Assembly (NCBI GenBank): GCA_028095005.1 | Contig: CM051461.1 | Location: 164,458,574 to 164,522,573 of the forward strand | DNA length: 64,000 nt | Origin: Rhynchospora pubera | Taxonomy: Eukaryota > Streptophyta > Magnoliopsida > Poales > Cyperaceae | Direction of reading: 5' to 3' | Shown: positions 38,846 through 49,538 of the stretch, piece after piece | Position numbering within the stretch: position 1 is the first letter of the stretch | Layout of the letters: every line of letters starts with the position of its first letter | Notes under the pieces: model-generated | What the model was told of the DNA's origin: nothing | Databases searched by the model: none | Seen by the model: only the letters and a program-made list of their open reading frames with translations | Program-made: the position numbers and the translations under genes

Positions 38846-41453
38846 TTATCGTTTTGCATGCCAGTTCTGAATTGTCGAGTACCAATTCCACTGGAAACCA
38901 ATTCCCACGAAGCGCATGAACCCTGCACCAAGCACCTCAAATAATGCTGTCACTGCAGATCTCTGTGGGGACAAGCCAGCAGTTGCAATAGCTAGCATGG
39001 TACCATCAAAATTGCATGGGATTATAAATTGGCCCTCTTTGAGCCCATCCAGAGCCTTCTTTGCCACATCCTCTGCCTTCATCTCGCCTGAGGACCCCGC
39101 AATTATGGTTGTCAGCTCAGGCCTTTTCTTTTGCTCTGCAAAGACACAATTATTATTTATAATTACATCAGCCATAATCATGAAACTTGATTTTAAATAT
39201 TCTTAGTTTAACCATATGTTTTATGTGTATTATATTGTAGAAGCAACAAAGGCAGGTGGTGGGATGACTTAATTACTAAAGTTATTTACTTGCATGAAAT
39301 TTTATGTTCCCAACTTTCTTCTCCATTGGGATTTTATTAATTGTGTGCGTATGGAGTTTTCAATCTGAATAATTTTCTGTATGTTTAATTCATTCTGTGC
39401 TTCCAACAACCTCACATCACAGGCTTCTTGGTGTACTAGAGAGGAACTGGTGACAACAGACATCATTAATTACCAGTTCATCTATAAAGGTAAATTATTT
39501 TTAAAAATAAATGTATAAAAAATCTGTTCAATACACCATACTTATAACAACACAAATGTATCTCTTGGATTGATTTTCTTGTCTTAGCTGGAAATACAAA
39601 GTCTGTATTAGCTGGAATAAGCCCTGATATTCAGAAAGCGCCAATAAATGGAAAAATGACAAATCTAAATAAAATTATGAAACTGACCATTACACCCCTC
39701 CTTTATTCTATACATTAGTTACCATATTTTCTTTTCCTTTATCATTACTTCATTGCAAATCACATCTAGTTATTCTCATAGAAAGATCAATTTACATAAA
39801 TGGATTTAGTACGAGCTAAAGCCCACCAGAAAAGCTACTGAACTAAACCTAAAAAGTTAATGAATTGGCTTTGAATGATGTATTTAAAAAACTGATGGTA
39901 ATCTACTCGATGAGCAGAGAATTTGCATTCTAATAGAGATAAAAAAAGTTGTTGAAAAATGAGTGCACAAAAAATATCTCCATATCCAACATCTTGACCT
40001 TATCCGTAATGAAAAGACAAATGGTAGTTGGAATGTTACATTTGGCTCATCAAGCAGATCAAATCAAGGGATCAAATTCCTCATTTGAAACTACTCCAGT
40101 GGCTCTTGAGGTTAAGCTTACAAACTCCGTGAGGAGCTTAAGATCCCACTAATTTTACCATGTGAAATGTTAATGAATAGCGAGGGAGAAAATTTGGAGA
40201 CTACGAAGGCTATATTTAAGGGAAAAAAAGGAATGACAGTGGATACAAATTAAAACAAGCCACTTTTTTAAGGGAAAAAAGGGAATGACTGGATACAAAT
40301 TAAAACAAGCCACTTTTTGCTGCTTAAATAGAACCATTTAAATATATCTATCACTGAAAAGGCAAAAACCAAGATTAACAAGAGACAAAAGGATAACAAA
40401 TGGCACTTCTCACGTGCACCGATGCTGCATAGTTTGGAAGGGGTCGTATAACCAAAATAGGAACATCTATATCAGATCGACTTTCTGTATCAACTATTAA
40501 AATTTGAGAAAACTAGGTACATTAGCAGGACAAAATCTGATATGTCGCCTCATCATTAATCTCTAATCTGAAATGCATAATGTTCCTGCAATCCTATCTC
40601 CCATGGAAGAATTAGCCTGTGTTTGTACAAGGCACCCGCCATAAACAATTAATAAATAATATGCATTCTGAGATAGATACCTTCAGCTAAACCAGGTGTT
40701 GCTGTATCAGGAGGGAAAATCATAGAGACATGGATGTTGTGAGCAATGACCTCTTGTTGCAATGACTCAGCTAAACCCCGCAATGCAAATTTACTGGCCG
40801 AATAAGCAGTGTATCCATAAACTCCCACCTACAATTAGTACAAAATTACAACATCAAAACACCACTCTCCCATTCCTTTTCTTTTAAAATGATTGAAAGA
40901 AAGAGATCTCTACCTGGCCAGCTTGAGAAGACATGATAGCTATGGAGGCCGGAAGACCAGTTTCCCGCGCCCGGCTTTTCATCCCGGGAAGAGCGGCCTT
41001 AATTAAATGAAATGTACCCATCAAATTAACATCAATCATAAACTTAGCCTCCTCCAAATCCTGTTTCTCCAGTTCCATGGGCACAAATACTCCCTGGTTG
41101 CATACCAGCACATCGACCGGCCCCACCTCCTCCAAGGCTTGTGCCACTGCTTGTGGGTCCCGCACGTCAGCTACCAAAACCCTCGCCATATGTCCCGTCG
41201 CGAGCTTGATTTCCTCTCTCGCCTCCTCCAAGCGCTTCGCATTTCGTGCTAGGATTGACACGTGGGCCCCCTGGGCAGCCGCCGCCTTGGCCAGCGCCAG
41301 CCCGATACCACTCGACCCACCAGTGATCAACACGTGGCGGTTCTTGATTGGAATCCTGACGGACTTGGGCCGTGCCAAGAAAGACAATGCGAGGAAGAGA
41401 ACTAGGAGGCATAAGGGAATTAGAAGCAGAAGGAGAAGAAATGGAGACGCCAT
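38846..41453 (-). CDS. TSC10: 3-ketodihydrosphingosine (3-dehydrosphinganine) reductase
   Basis: Short-chain dehydrogenase/reductase that reduces 3-ketosphinganine to sphinganine with NADPH, the second step of sphingolipid synthesis, at the endoplasmic reticulum. Exons (minus): 40914-41453, 40681-40828, 38846-39135; phases join cleanly to 325 residues, the size of plant TSC10 proteins. A strongly hydrophobic N-terminal segment (about residues 4-26) is the membrane anchor. The cofactor motif is TGGSSGIGLALA (about residues 44-55), the middle has VLVCNQGV in place of the NNAG motif, the serine is in IAIMSSQAGQ and the catalytic YSASK follows in GVYGYTAYSASKF. A C-terminal region with FMRFVGIGFQW is typical of the family. 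The second intron (39136-40680) carries a 52-bp tandem duplication (40218-40269, 40270-40318). Confidence 0.95.
40218..40318 (-). repeat. Tandem duplication of about 50 bp in a TSC10 intron
   Basis: Copies at 40218-40269 and 40270-40318 share AAGGGAAAAAA, GGATACAAATTAAAACAAGC and CACTTTTT. A few small length differences separate the copies. It has no visible effect on the exons. Confidence 0.9.
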
Positions 41454-43029
41454 TTTTTTTCAATTTGCTTTGGAGAAAAAGAATCTACTCAACTGAGAGA
41501 GATGAGATTGAAACGGAATTAACAGAGATCCATATATAAATGGGAGAGGAGATCTGGTTGCTCTTTGCTTGGATATGGTTTGTCTGGTGGTATTTATGTA
41601 AGGAGTCTCTTCTGACAAGATAATTGGGGTTTCCCATTCGTTGCTACCTGTTACAAACTTTATTACAGGTGAATGACTACAAAGGTTCTTATTTGAGCCG
41701 TCGGGCTAGACTACTACTACTGCGGACTTTCTTACCGTAGCGAAGACGGTCTACAGGACACGGAGGTGGGGACTGGGGAATATAATTGATGCAATTTTCA
41801 AGTGCCATTATGCAAACTGACTTGCAAATTAACTTTAATAGTTAGGTCAAAGAACGAATTTTAGAAGCGCATTCAATAGATTGTGAATGACTATGTGAAA
41901 TCTAAGAAATTGTACATGAACATAAATTGAACAAGTTATGTAATTATTTTTGCTTGCTAGCTGTTCAGCGTCATTTTGTATTCGCCTCTCCCTTACCAAC
42001 AAAAGTGCGATGCATGTGCGAAATTTGTGCAAATTATGTAAATGCGTGTAAATTTTTTTTTAAAAAAAAACAATTTTGTCAACTCGTGATATTGTGCCAT
42101 GTTTATGAACTCCGTGTAATTTCGAATAAATGTGAATTTTATATAAACTTTTATATATCCATAATTATTCAAAAACAAACAGAAGTTATACGCAGGATAG
42201 CGCTGTTCTTAATGGACTGAAGCGACGATGAAATAACTCAAAATAAACAAATATATTTTCCTTTTTTATATAACTTGGCGTTTTTTTTCTTATTTTTGTT
42301 TTAAGTTTGGTTAGTAGAAATTGTTTGCTTTCCAGTTTCAAGTGTCCAAATAAACAATAATATATTGTTTTGGGGGTTAGAGTAGATAGTATCAAAGTAA
42401 TGGAGAAGTGATTTAGGTGAAGATAACGAAAAATAAAATAATAGGTAATTTGGAAAGAATAGTGAGGATTTATCAAAATCCTTCACTCTAAAGCCATGCT
42501 AATTTAAAAAAATAAAGAATATGCAAACTACAAATGACAAAAAGTATACAAATACGATCACAATTTAAACTAGTTTGGATCTGTTTGTTAAAAAAAATTA
42601 ATTACAAGTAAAGTAATCAGAAAATACTAATAAAAACATGAAAGATGGAATTGCACTTACTGACTTCTACCAAGCTTCACCCCCCCCCCCCCCCCAAAAA
42701 AAAAAATGCAGCTGATTTTGACTTGCATTTCTCCTTGCTTTCTTGGTCCCTCATACTAATCGTTCATAAATCAAATATTGGCGTCAGTAAAATAACGGTC
42801 CAAAAATATATTCGTAGTAAGTCCTACCGAATTAACGGGTGCGTCAAGCCAACTAATCTGAAGAATTCAACAAAGGGAGACTGTATTCTTATTCACCTAT
42901 TTTGATGGTTCTCACGTTCTTTTATAGGACCGTGACGACGACCCGGAGTTCAGAAAACCAGCTTTAAAAGAAAATGATAAAGTGAAAAGCGATCCTGTCG
43001 ATTAATTCAGTTAATTAATCACAGCTGTG

Positions 43030-43183
43030 AGAACCAGTTTTTGGTCTAGTGGCAAAGAGCAATGCACCTTGACTCCTTGAGTGAAAGGTCGCAGGTTCGA
43101 AACTCGGTTGGGGGGTCTTTCATAGACATTTAATTTAAAAATAAGTTGGATGGCTTAGACCTCCAATTTATCTTCAAAAAAAA
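43030..43183 (+). mobile_element. tRNA-derived SINE with 13-bp target-site duplication
   Basis: An A box (TGGTCTAGTGGCAAAG) and a B box (GGTTCGAAACTC, in AGGTCGCAGGTTCGAAACTC) of an internal RNA polymerase III promoter are spaced as in tRNA genes. The body ends in a poly(A) run. Perfect direct repeats AATCACAGCTGTG flank it at 43017-43029 and 43184-43196. Length about 154 bp. A truncated relative lies at 47955-48034 on the minus strand and a 3'-end stub at 52699-52741. Confidence 0.95.
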
Positions 43184-43337
43184 AATCACAGCTGTGTGAA
43201 TTGAATGTGAATTGCTGGGAATGACAAACTCATCAGCCATCAATTTTTTTTTTTTTTGGGGGTGGGGGGGGGATAAACTCAGGTGATCAGAATAATAATT
43301 AAATATGAGGTGATCAGTCTTAAAAGACTTTGCCAAA

Positions 43338-43407
<70 letters not shown>
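43338..43407. repeat. (AAT)n microsatellite
   Basis: An uninterrupted run of about 23 AAT units. A shorter run of the same motif lies near 55898-55924. Confidence 0.98.
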
Positions 43408-43442
43408 GATGTACAGCGATAAGAAGGAAAGAAATGAACTAC

Positions 43443-43784
43443 GGCTCCGTTTAGATGGTGTGTGAATAAGAAGAATAAGGGAAGAAGTGAAAAAAAGTAT
43501 TAGAAAGTGTGTAATTTTGTAAAGAGTTTGAATTGTTTATAATAAATTTATTCTCTTATTCTCTTATTCCCATAGGCTCCGTTTGGATGGCTTCTTCCCG
43601 GAATAAGGAATAAGGAATAACCACTTTTTACTAATAAATTTATTTCTAACCATCCAAATTCTTCACAAAAGTTACACACTTCCCAATAAATTTACCCCTT
43701 CCCAATAAATTTCTTCCCTTCTTCCTTTTTCCTATCTAATTCTCAACGCATCCAAACAGAGCCATAACTCATCCAAACGGAGCC
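43443..43784. mobile_element. MITE copy 4, split by an inserted MITE (copy 5)
   Basis: Copy 4 begins GGCTCCGTTTAGATG at 43443 and ends CATCCAAACGGAGCC at 43770-43784. It is interrupted at 43575-43763 by copy 5. Its two halves (43443-43574 and 43767-43784) read continuously as one family member once the insert and one ATA are removed, since the junction CCCATA/ACTCATCC matches CCCAACTCATCC in copy 1. Confidence 0.85.
43575..43763. mobile_element. MITE copy 5, inserted inside copy 4
   Basis: Ends GGCTCCGTTTGGATGG and GCATCCAAACAGAGCC form the terminal inverted repeat. It is flanked by the direct repeat ATA (43572-43574 and 43764-43766). A 3-bp duplication with GG...CC ends suggests a PIF/Harbinger (Tourist-like) MITE, although the usual TWA target is not kept. 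Confidence 0.87.
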
Positions 43785-44535
43785 TAATATAGTAATGGAC
43801 AACCTGAAACCATTTGTTTGTTTTATTCATTTAAGGGCTAAATAAACCATTTTTAAAAATTGAGGAGCATATTTTCAGAGATGTATTTTTTTCATCATTT
43901 TGGTAGGTTGTGTACATAGTTTGATTTTGTTTGTAGTTGAATTGATCATTTATCACAAAAACTGTTAAAGGTTTACATTGTGTTTCATAGAAGTCTTAAC
44001 TTTTCGAGCTAGTCCAAGTTTGATACAAGTCGTATGAAATACTGAAAATGGAATGCACAATTTTGATTTGTAGTTTGAATATTAATTTTGAAAACATCAA
44101 TTGAATTAAAGTAATAATAAAGTTGGACGTAATATAGAATTATCCTTTAACAAAATATCATAAGGGAAAAGGATATTTCTAGCACATCTAAGTTTTTCCA
44201 TCGTTGTCTTATATAAAATAAGGGACCCAAAAATTAACTTGAGATTAATATTTGCCTTTTTTTTATTCAAAAAGGATCTATTCATCCGTTTATGCATTAG
44301 TAGATCATAATTATTGGAGATCAAAGATTGCGATAAAAAAGGTTTTTCTTATATAAAACAAATATATAATATATTTTAAAAAAATTATCATTGAAGAATC
44401 ATTATATCATTTAAAATTTCAATAAATGCTTATTAATTAACAAATAAAATAAATACAAAAATTTATAGCTAGCGGAAGTCTAGTTCAGTGGTTCACTTAG
44501 AATTTGTCGCAGGCCGGGTAATGTTAATATAATAT

Positions 44536-44680
44536 AAGGCTTAAAAACAGGCCCATACAAAGACTGTTTCCCATTTGTAGTTGTAGCCCTGTTGTGACAA
44601 GAACTAAACCCGGATCCGCGTAAATCGCCACAGCCCACAGGTAAGATAACCGAGCTGATGTTACACTCAGCATTCCGGCC
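44536..44680 (-). pseudogene. Decayed last-exon fragment of a strictosidine-synthase-like gene
   Basis: Read on the minus strand, the frame gives VAIYADPGLVLVTTGLQLQM and GNSLCMG, which lines up with VALYSDPNLILVTGGLKIGN and YLYYGS in the last exon of the intact neighbour at 45269. No other exons of this copy can be found up- or downstream and the ends are ragged. It is a relic of an older tandem copy in the same orientation as the intact gene. Confidence 0.75.
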
Positions 44681-45268
44681 CTCTCTGTGCCTCTTTGTCC
44701 TGATCAAAATATTTTTTTTCGCGGAATTTCATTTCAGTTCATTTAATTTCATAGGATTTCGTTGGATCTAATTACATGAGAATTCCAACCAAATAATATC
44801 AAATCTGTTCATTTTTATCAAGAATTTTCCAATGAAATGAAATCCATGTTAAAAAAATGGGATTTTGATGGGGGCCTAAATGTTCACATATTGCCGAGCA
44901 TCGACTTTCCTAAGAATAAATACTAATGAATGGCATCCTACATGATGTCCCTTACCTGAAGGTGAATAAAAAAGATTAGTAAGGAAGAGCTTGATGTCAA
45001 ATTAATGCTCACTGTTAGAGAAAGCACTCCGAGAATACATTATTACCATTGAAAAAGTTTTAAGCTACAAGTCTTACAACCAAAATGTATCAAATATAAC
45101 TTCACATCCACAAGCTTCTGCTTAAATAACATCATACACAACTCAACCAACTCCAGTGATTGATTACATTGCATCTAGAAAAATAATACAAAAAGATTTA
45201 CATCTGTTCTCTATTTTATTGCTGGCAGTAGACAGTTTAACAGCTGCAAAACTTTAGGCATAGGGATC

Positions 45269-47172
45269 TCACTTTTCAGGAATTTTGGTTTGAGTAAGAT
45301 CAATTCTACTGATATAGGACTTGTAAAGGGAACCATAATACAGATAATTTCCAATTTTGAGTCCACCTGTGACAAGAATCAAATTTGGATCAGAGTAAAG
45401 AGCAACCGGCTGTCCGTCTAATGACACACCAAGCACTCCAGAGTTCTTCATGCTTTTAGGGACCGTCACGAACTTGTCAGCCACATATAGAATACTTCGA
45501 AGAATTGGATACTTGAAAAATATATCCCACAGCATTGTCCTTCCCTGCATCCAGTCAACATAAATAACAAGCAACATTCAATTTGGAACTAACAGCTGAG
45601 CAACTAGCATATATGCATTTAAATAGGAAAAGACGGTCACATTGGTTTATGTTCTGAAAAAGAAGGAAAACTTTGTACCGCAGATAAGCCGATCCAGTAG
45701 TGGCCTTCGCCATCATATCTAATGTTGTCAGGATAACCAGGTAAGTTATCAATGAAACTTTCATTTATTCCTTTCTTTTCGCCTTGGATGTAATATCTTC
45801 TGCATCTCCTACTGCATAAATTGCAGTTGAGCTTGTGAATAATAGACCAATTCAATACTTTGAACGTCACTTGAAGAAATTCTAAATCTAGTTTTGGATA
45901 TGATGCCATCTCAGTTGTTGATTAAGTAATGATGTAAATCACATAAGTTCGAAATCTTGTAGAAATTAATAAAGCCAAACAGTTGAATCCTCAAAAATCT
46001 TATTAATAACTTACAGCACAGTCTCACAGTAGATTAGGGACTTCTGATCAGGAGCTACTGCCACGCCATTGGCAAAGTATAGGTCTTGCAACAGCACTAT
46101 TGTTTCATTGCTAGAAGGATCAAAGCTCATGAGTCTTCCATGAGGTCGAGCCTCGAGTATGTCAAACATGTGATTATCAAGTCTATACTTGTATGATGCA
46201 TCAGTGAAATATATTGTACCATCTGAGGCTACATCTACACCATCAGTAATCCCAAATTTTACACCTTTGGCCTCATCTACTAGTACCTCGACTTCCTTGT
46301 CTGGACTTACTTTTAACAGACCCTGATTGGAAAACAAATATAGAAATGATGAAATAATTCCTGTCATACAGTCCAGAATATATTTTCAACTAAGATGTTA
46401 GAACCTCTTTGCATCATTCTCAAAATCAACAAATTAATCATTAAGACCGTACTGCAACCTTTAATACTAATTAATACATACAACAAAGCACTTAGTTCCC
46501 TGCCTACGCTACTATACACTAACCTCTTGATTCCTATCGAAATTGAGGAAACTTTGCTAAATACTAATGAGAACTTCCTAGACACAGACAAAATGGGAAA
46601 AAGAAAATTAGGAACTATCAAAAGGTCAAAATTAATAGGTAAGCACGGAATCATGAAATAACTTCAGGAAACACTCCCACTTGATCTGCATTTATGTAAT
46701 AATGGAACAAGATCTCTCTTTCTACCTTTTGAACATGTGCAATGGCAATGCCACCATCAGGTGTAACTGCAACCCCAGCCGGTCGGCCACCTACATGCAC
46801 CACATCCTCCACCTTAAATCTCTCATCTCCTATTAATTTTACTCTCCTAATCCAACCATCGTCACATCCTGTGTACAGAAACCCATTCTGGTAATCATAA
46901 GACAAATCCTCTGGTGCAGGCAGATGACCATCACCAATTTTCTCAGTTAATGCGAGAACTTGGTCCACATGCACCGGCACAGGAATGGACGGAGCGAAAG
47001 AATGGTCATCAGGGAGCAGAGCTGGGTCGAGTTCTTGGAAATGGAGTGCTGCAATTGAGGCCCAAATTGGGATGAATATTGTTAAAGGGATAGAGATGAC
47101 AGTTAGTAGGCCTTTTATTTGTTTTCTTTTCGATTTTGCTGCGCCAGATGAAGGACCTGATGCTTTATCCAT
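45269..47172 (-). CDS. Strictosidine synthase-like protein (adipocyte plasma membrane-associated protein-like)
   Basis: Six-bladed beta-propeller protein of the Str_synth family. Most plant members do not make strictosidine and their substrate is unknown; they are usually secretory-pathway or vacuolar proteins. Exons (minus): 46726-47172, 46015-46322, 45679-45811, 45269-45544; phases join to 387 residues, normal for the family. A membrane segment lies at about residues 22-43 after a basic stretch (KSKRKQIKG), so it is probably a signal anchor. Family motifs include LPAPEDLSYDYQNGFLYTGC, DGWIRRVKL, GITDGVDVASDGTIYFTDAS, RCRRYYIQGEKKG, LPGYPDNIRYDGEGHYWIGL and GRTMLWDIFFKYP. The start is the ATG at 47172; codons upstream in frame lack another ATG. 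An orphan first exon of a second copy lies 4 kb upstream, and a decayed last exon lies 0.6 kb downstream, so this is the survivor of a tandem array. Confidence 0.93.
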
Positions 47173-47954
47173 GCCAGGGGGTTTGTGTAGCAATCTTGTA
47201 TGGTTTCAGAGGATTTATGAAACCTTATTTCATCTCTCTTATTTCTGCTTTTCCATTTTTGTTGTTAATTATTATTATTTTTTTGTGGTCTAGGTTGATG
47301 CTACTCTATTTGAATGAGAAAACAATAGCAGTTTACTGATTCTATTTATGAACTGCATGTTTAGCTGAATTTCAGGCCAAGCTGACCCTTTTGACCCAAA
47401 AAATATTTACATGCTTGCACGTTCCTACTGATTTGTTCTTCTGTCTCAACACAGGTCAAAATAATCATATATTTAATCTTGAAATCTTCTTCAAAAATAA
47501 AAAAAAATGAAAAGAAAATAAAGGCTGGTTGAATCTGGAAAGTTTCTCTTATAAGAAAATCTGGAAGATCTATTTTAAGTTTTTTCAATAAATTGTTTAT
47601 TGAATTAGATACTGTTTTGATTGAATTTTGCTAGGTTGTAATCTGTCTATTTCATGGGGCGTTACCCAAATAATATTATTTTTTATTTTTATGACATTAC
47701 TCGTGAGTGTAATTTTTTATTCATTAAATTTCATTGCAATAACAATGCAAATATGCTCTTTCTGCCTTGTATCTTTTTTTAGATAAACTGGATAGTGCTT
47801 TCTGCCTCGTATTTTGTTTACTTTTTAATTAATTATAATTAATAATAAATTTTAGGCAGAAAGTGTTCGGTGGCTATTAGTCAATCAATACTTCTCTCTA
47901 TCTCGTGCTCCGATGAACTCTAATAAATATACTCAGCGAACTAAACATTATGAT

Positions 47955-48034
47955 CAACTCATTTTTAAATTAAATGTCTATAAAAGACCCTCCAGTCGGA
48001 TTTCGAACCTGCGACCTTTCACTCGAGGAGTCGA
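47955..48034 (-). mobile_element. 5'-truncated copy of the window's SINE
   Basis: On the minus strand it carries GACTCCTCGAGTGAAAGG, the B-box region GGTCGCAGGTTCGAAATCC and the tail TAGACATTTAATTTAAAAAT, matching the SINE at 43030. The A box is missing. Confidence 0.8.
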
Positions 48035-48720
48035 TGAACTCTGATATCTCTTAAAATAAAATTTCATTCAACTAAAGGTTATAGCACATTACAATTCTAA
48101 ATTATGTCCTATATGAATTTTAAACAAGTTAAAATTTACTCTGGCAAATTTAAAGTAAAACTAAACTTTGAGAGGTACCAGTGTTGTATGATTGTGGTTG
48201 CGAACTTCATTAAATGCGCATGTGGGCGAATTGTTTGGTCTCCTTTTGCTATCTTTTGGTCGGTATAGATTTTGGTACTATGAAGTGATTTTTTTTTTTT
48301 AATTTAGGATATAGATAGAAGTTTGCGACTGGTATATACATGCCGTGGTGTATATACGGTTCCAGTGCCTTTAATGTCATTATGAGGAGAGTGGTGGGTT
48401 TATTGCGTAGAATAATTAATGATATCATGTACGGTTACTGCTTCTTTTCAATAGAAAAGTAAAAAAGGGCGCTCCCCTTGGTTATTTTTTAAAAATAAAA
48501 AAATAAACAGGTTAAAATGAGTCCTGGAATGTCCAAAATCAAAATAATACAAGTTCTCTACTATCTATAACATATCATAATCAACATGTGCCTTGTTATA
48601 TATGTTCTTTCATGTTAGTCTGAATATGAAAAGTGAACGAGTTCATGAATCGTAACGACATAATTCATTTTGGTACTGCTCATTTTAATTGGATATATCT
48701 CTGAAGATGGGAAAATCTTT

Positions 48721-48863
48721 GGGGCTGTTTGGATTCCCCAAGAAATTTAAAGAATTTTATCTTCCTATCAAAAATTTATTATAAACAATCCAAACTCTTC
48801 ACAAAGTTACACACTTCTCAATAAATTTATTCCTAGAAATTGCAACTCCCCAAATTCCTCAAA
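48721..48863. mobile_element. MITE copy 6 of the GTTTGGAT-ended family
   Basis: Left end GGGGCTGTTTGGATTCCCC; right end AATTCCTCAAAGCC, more degenerate. TTT flanks both sides. The core AAATTTATTATAAACAATCC, ACTCTTCACAAAGTTACACA is almost identical to copies 3 and 5. Confidence 0.75.
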
Positions 48864-49173
48864 GCCTTTATGCTATCTCAAAGGCAGTGACAGCCTATAG
48901 TGAATTAGTAACTCAGATGGCTACGAAACATAGTAGGAAAGTTGGGAGTAAAAGTCAAACACAAGTTGCCTCTAATCTATTGGAAGGGAAGTAACTACAG
49001 CTATTAATACGCTATTTGAAAGAGATAGTGTCTGATATAATATTTCTTTTCGCAAACAGTTTCATAGAAATATTAGAAGTCAGATCATCGATTAACAAAA
49101 AGTACAATCAACATATCGGGAAATGAGACAGACAGAACACTCACAATCATATAATAAGCAATAAAATAAACAA

Positions 49174-49306
49174 GAAGTTGCAGCGATAATTGCATGCAGC
49201 TTGCAACCTAACTATATTAATGAAAATAACTTCAATTAAACTAGAAGTTGCAGCCATAATTGCATGCAGCTTGCAACCTAACTATATTAATGAAAATAAC
49301 TTCAAT
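49174..49306 (+). repeat. Tandem duplication, 63 bp copies with 70-bp period
   Basis: Copies at 49174-49236 and 49244-49306 are nearly identical (GAAGTTGCAGC, ATAATTGCATGCAGCTTGCA, ATGAAAATAACTTCAAT). The end of the second copy is also part of the target site of the adjacent retroposon. Confidence 0.92.
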
Positions 49307-49313
49307 ATTCCAG

Positions 49314-49538
49314 TCCGCAAAACAATCCAAGATACCAAGGCTTGGATTGCAAACTGCTACTAGTTTTGGATAATTAGGATAGGACTTTTAGTCCTGAGAA
49401 TCGTATATAGTTTATATTGTGCATTTTCTTTTGTTTTTGTCCTTGTAATTTATTCTTTTTACCTTGTACGAAACTTTTTCGTTCAATATATTTGTAGGAG
49501 AGATAATCATCTCCCTACCTTCAAAAAAAAAAAAAAAA
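49314..49538 (+). mobile_element. 5'-truncated LINE-like retroposon with 16-bp target-site duplication
   Basis: Perfect direct repeats AACTTCAATATTCCAG at 49298-49313 and 49539-49554 flank a 225-bp insert that ends in CTACCTTC and about 17 A. The 3' part (TTTTTGTCCTTGTAATTT, TTCGTTCAATATATTTG) resembles the 3' untranslated ends of plant L1 elements. No reverse-transcriptase sequence remains. Confidence 0.9.

Larger units (their letters stand above)
41454..44535. other. Intergenic region rich in short mobile elements
   Basis: Starts with the TSC10 promoter side. It then holds a C-run followed by an A-run near 42680-42707, a tRNA-derived SINE (43030-43183), an (AAT)n microsatellite (43338-43407) and two nested MITEs (43443-43784). 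No protein gene is supported. Confidence 0.6.

Noticed and set aside
38916..39206. 96-codon plus-strand frame
   Set aside because: It is the antisense shadow of the last TSC10 exon.
43030..43183. Possible functional tRNA gene
   Set aside because: A and B boxes are present but no cloverleaf closes, and a poly(A) tail and target duplications show that it is a SINE.
43338..43407. Regular array considered as CRISPR-like repeat
   Set aside because: It is a plain trinucleotide microsatellite in a plant genome.
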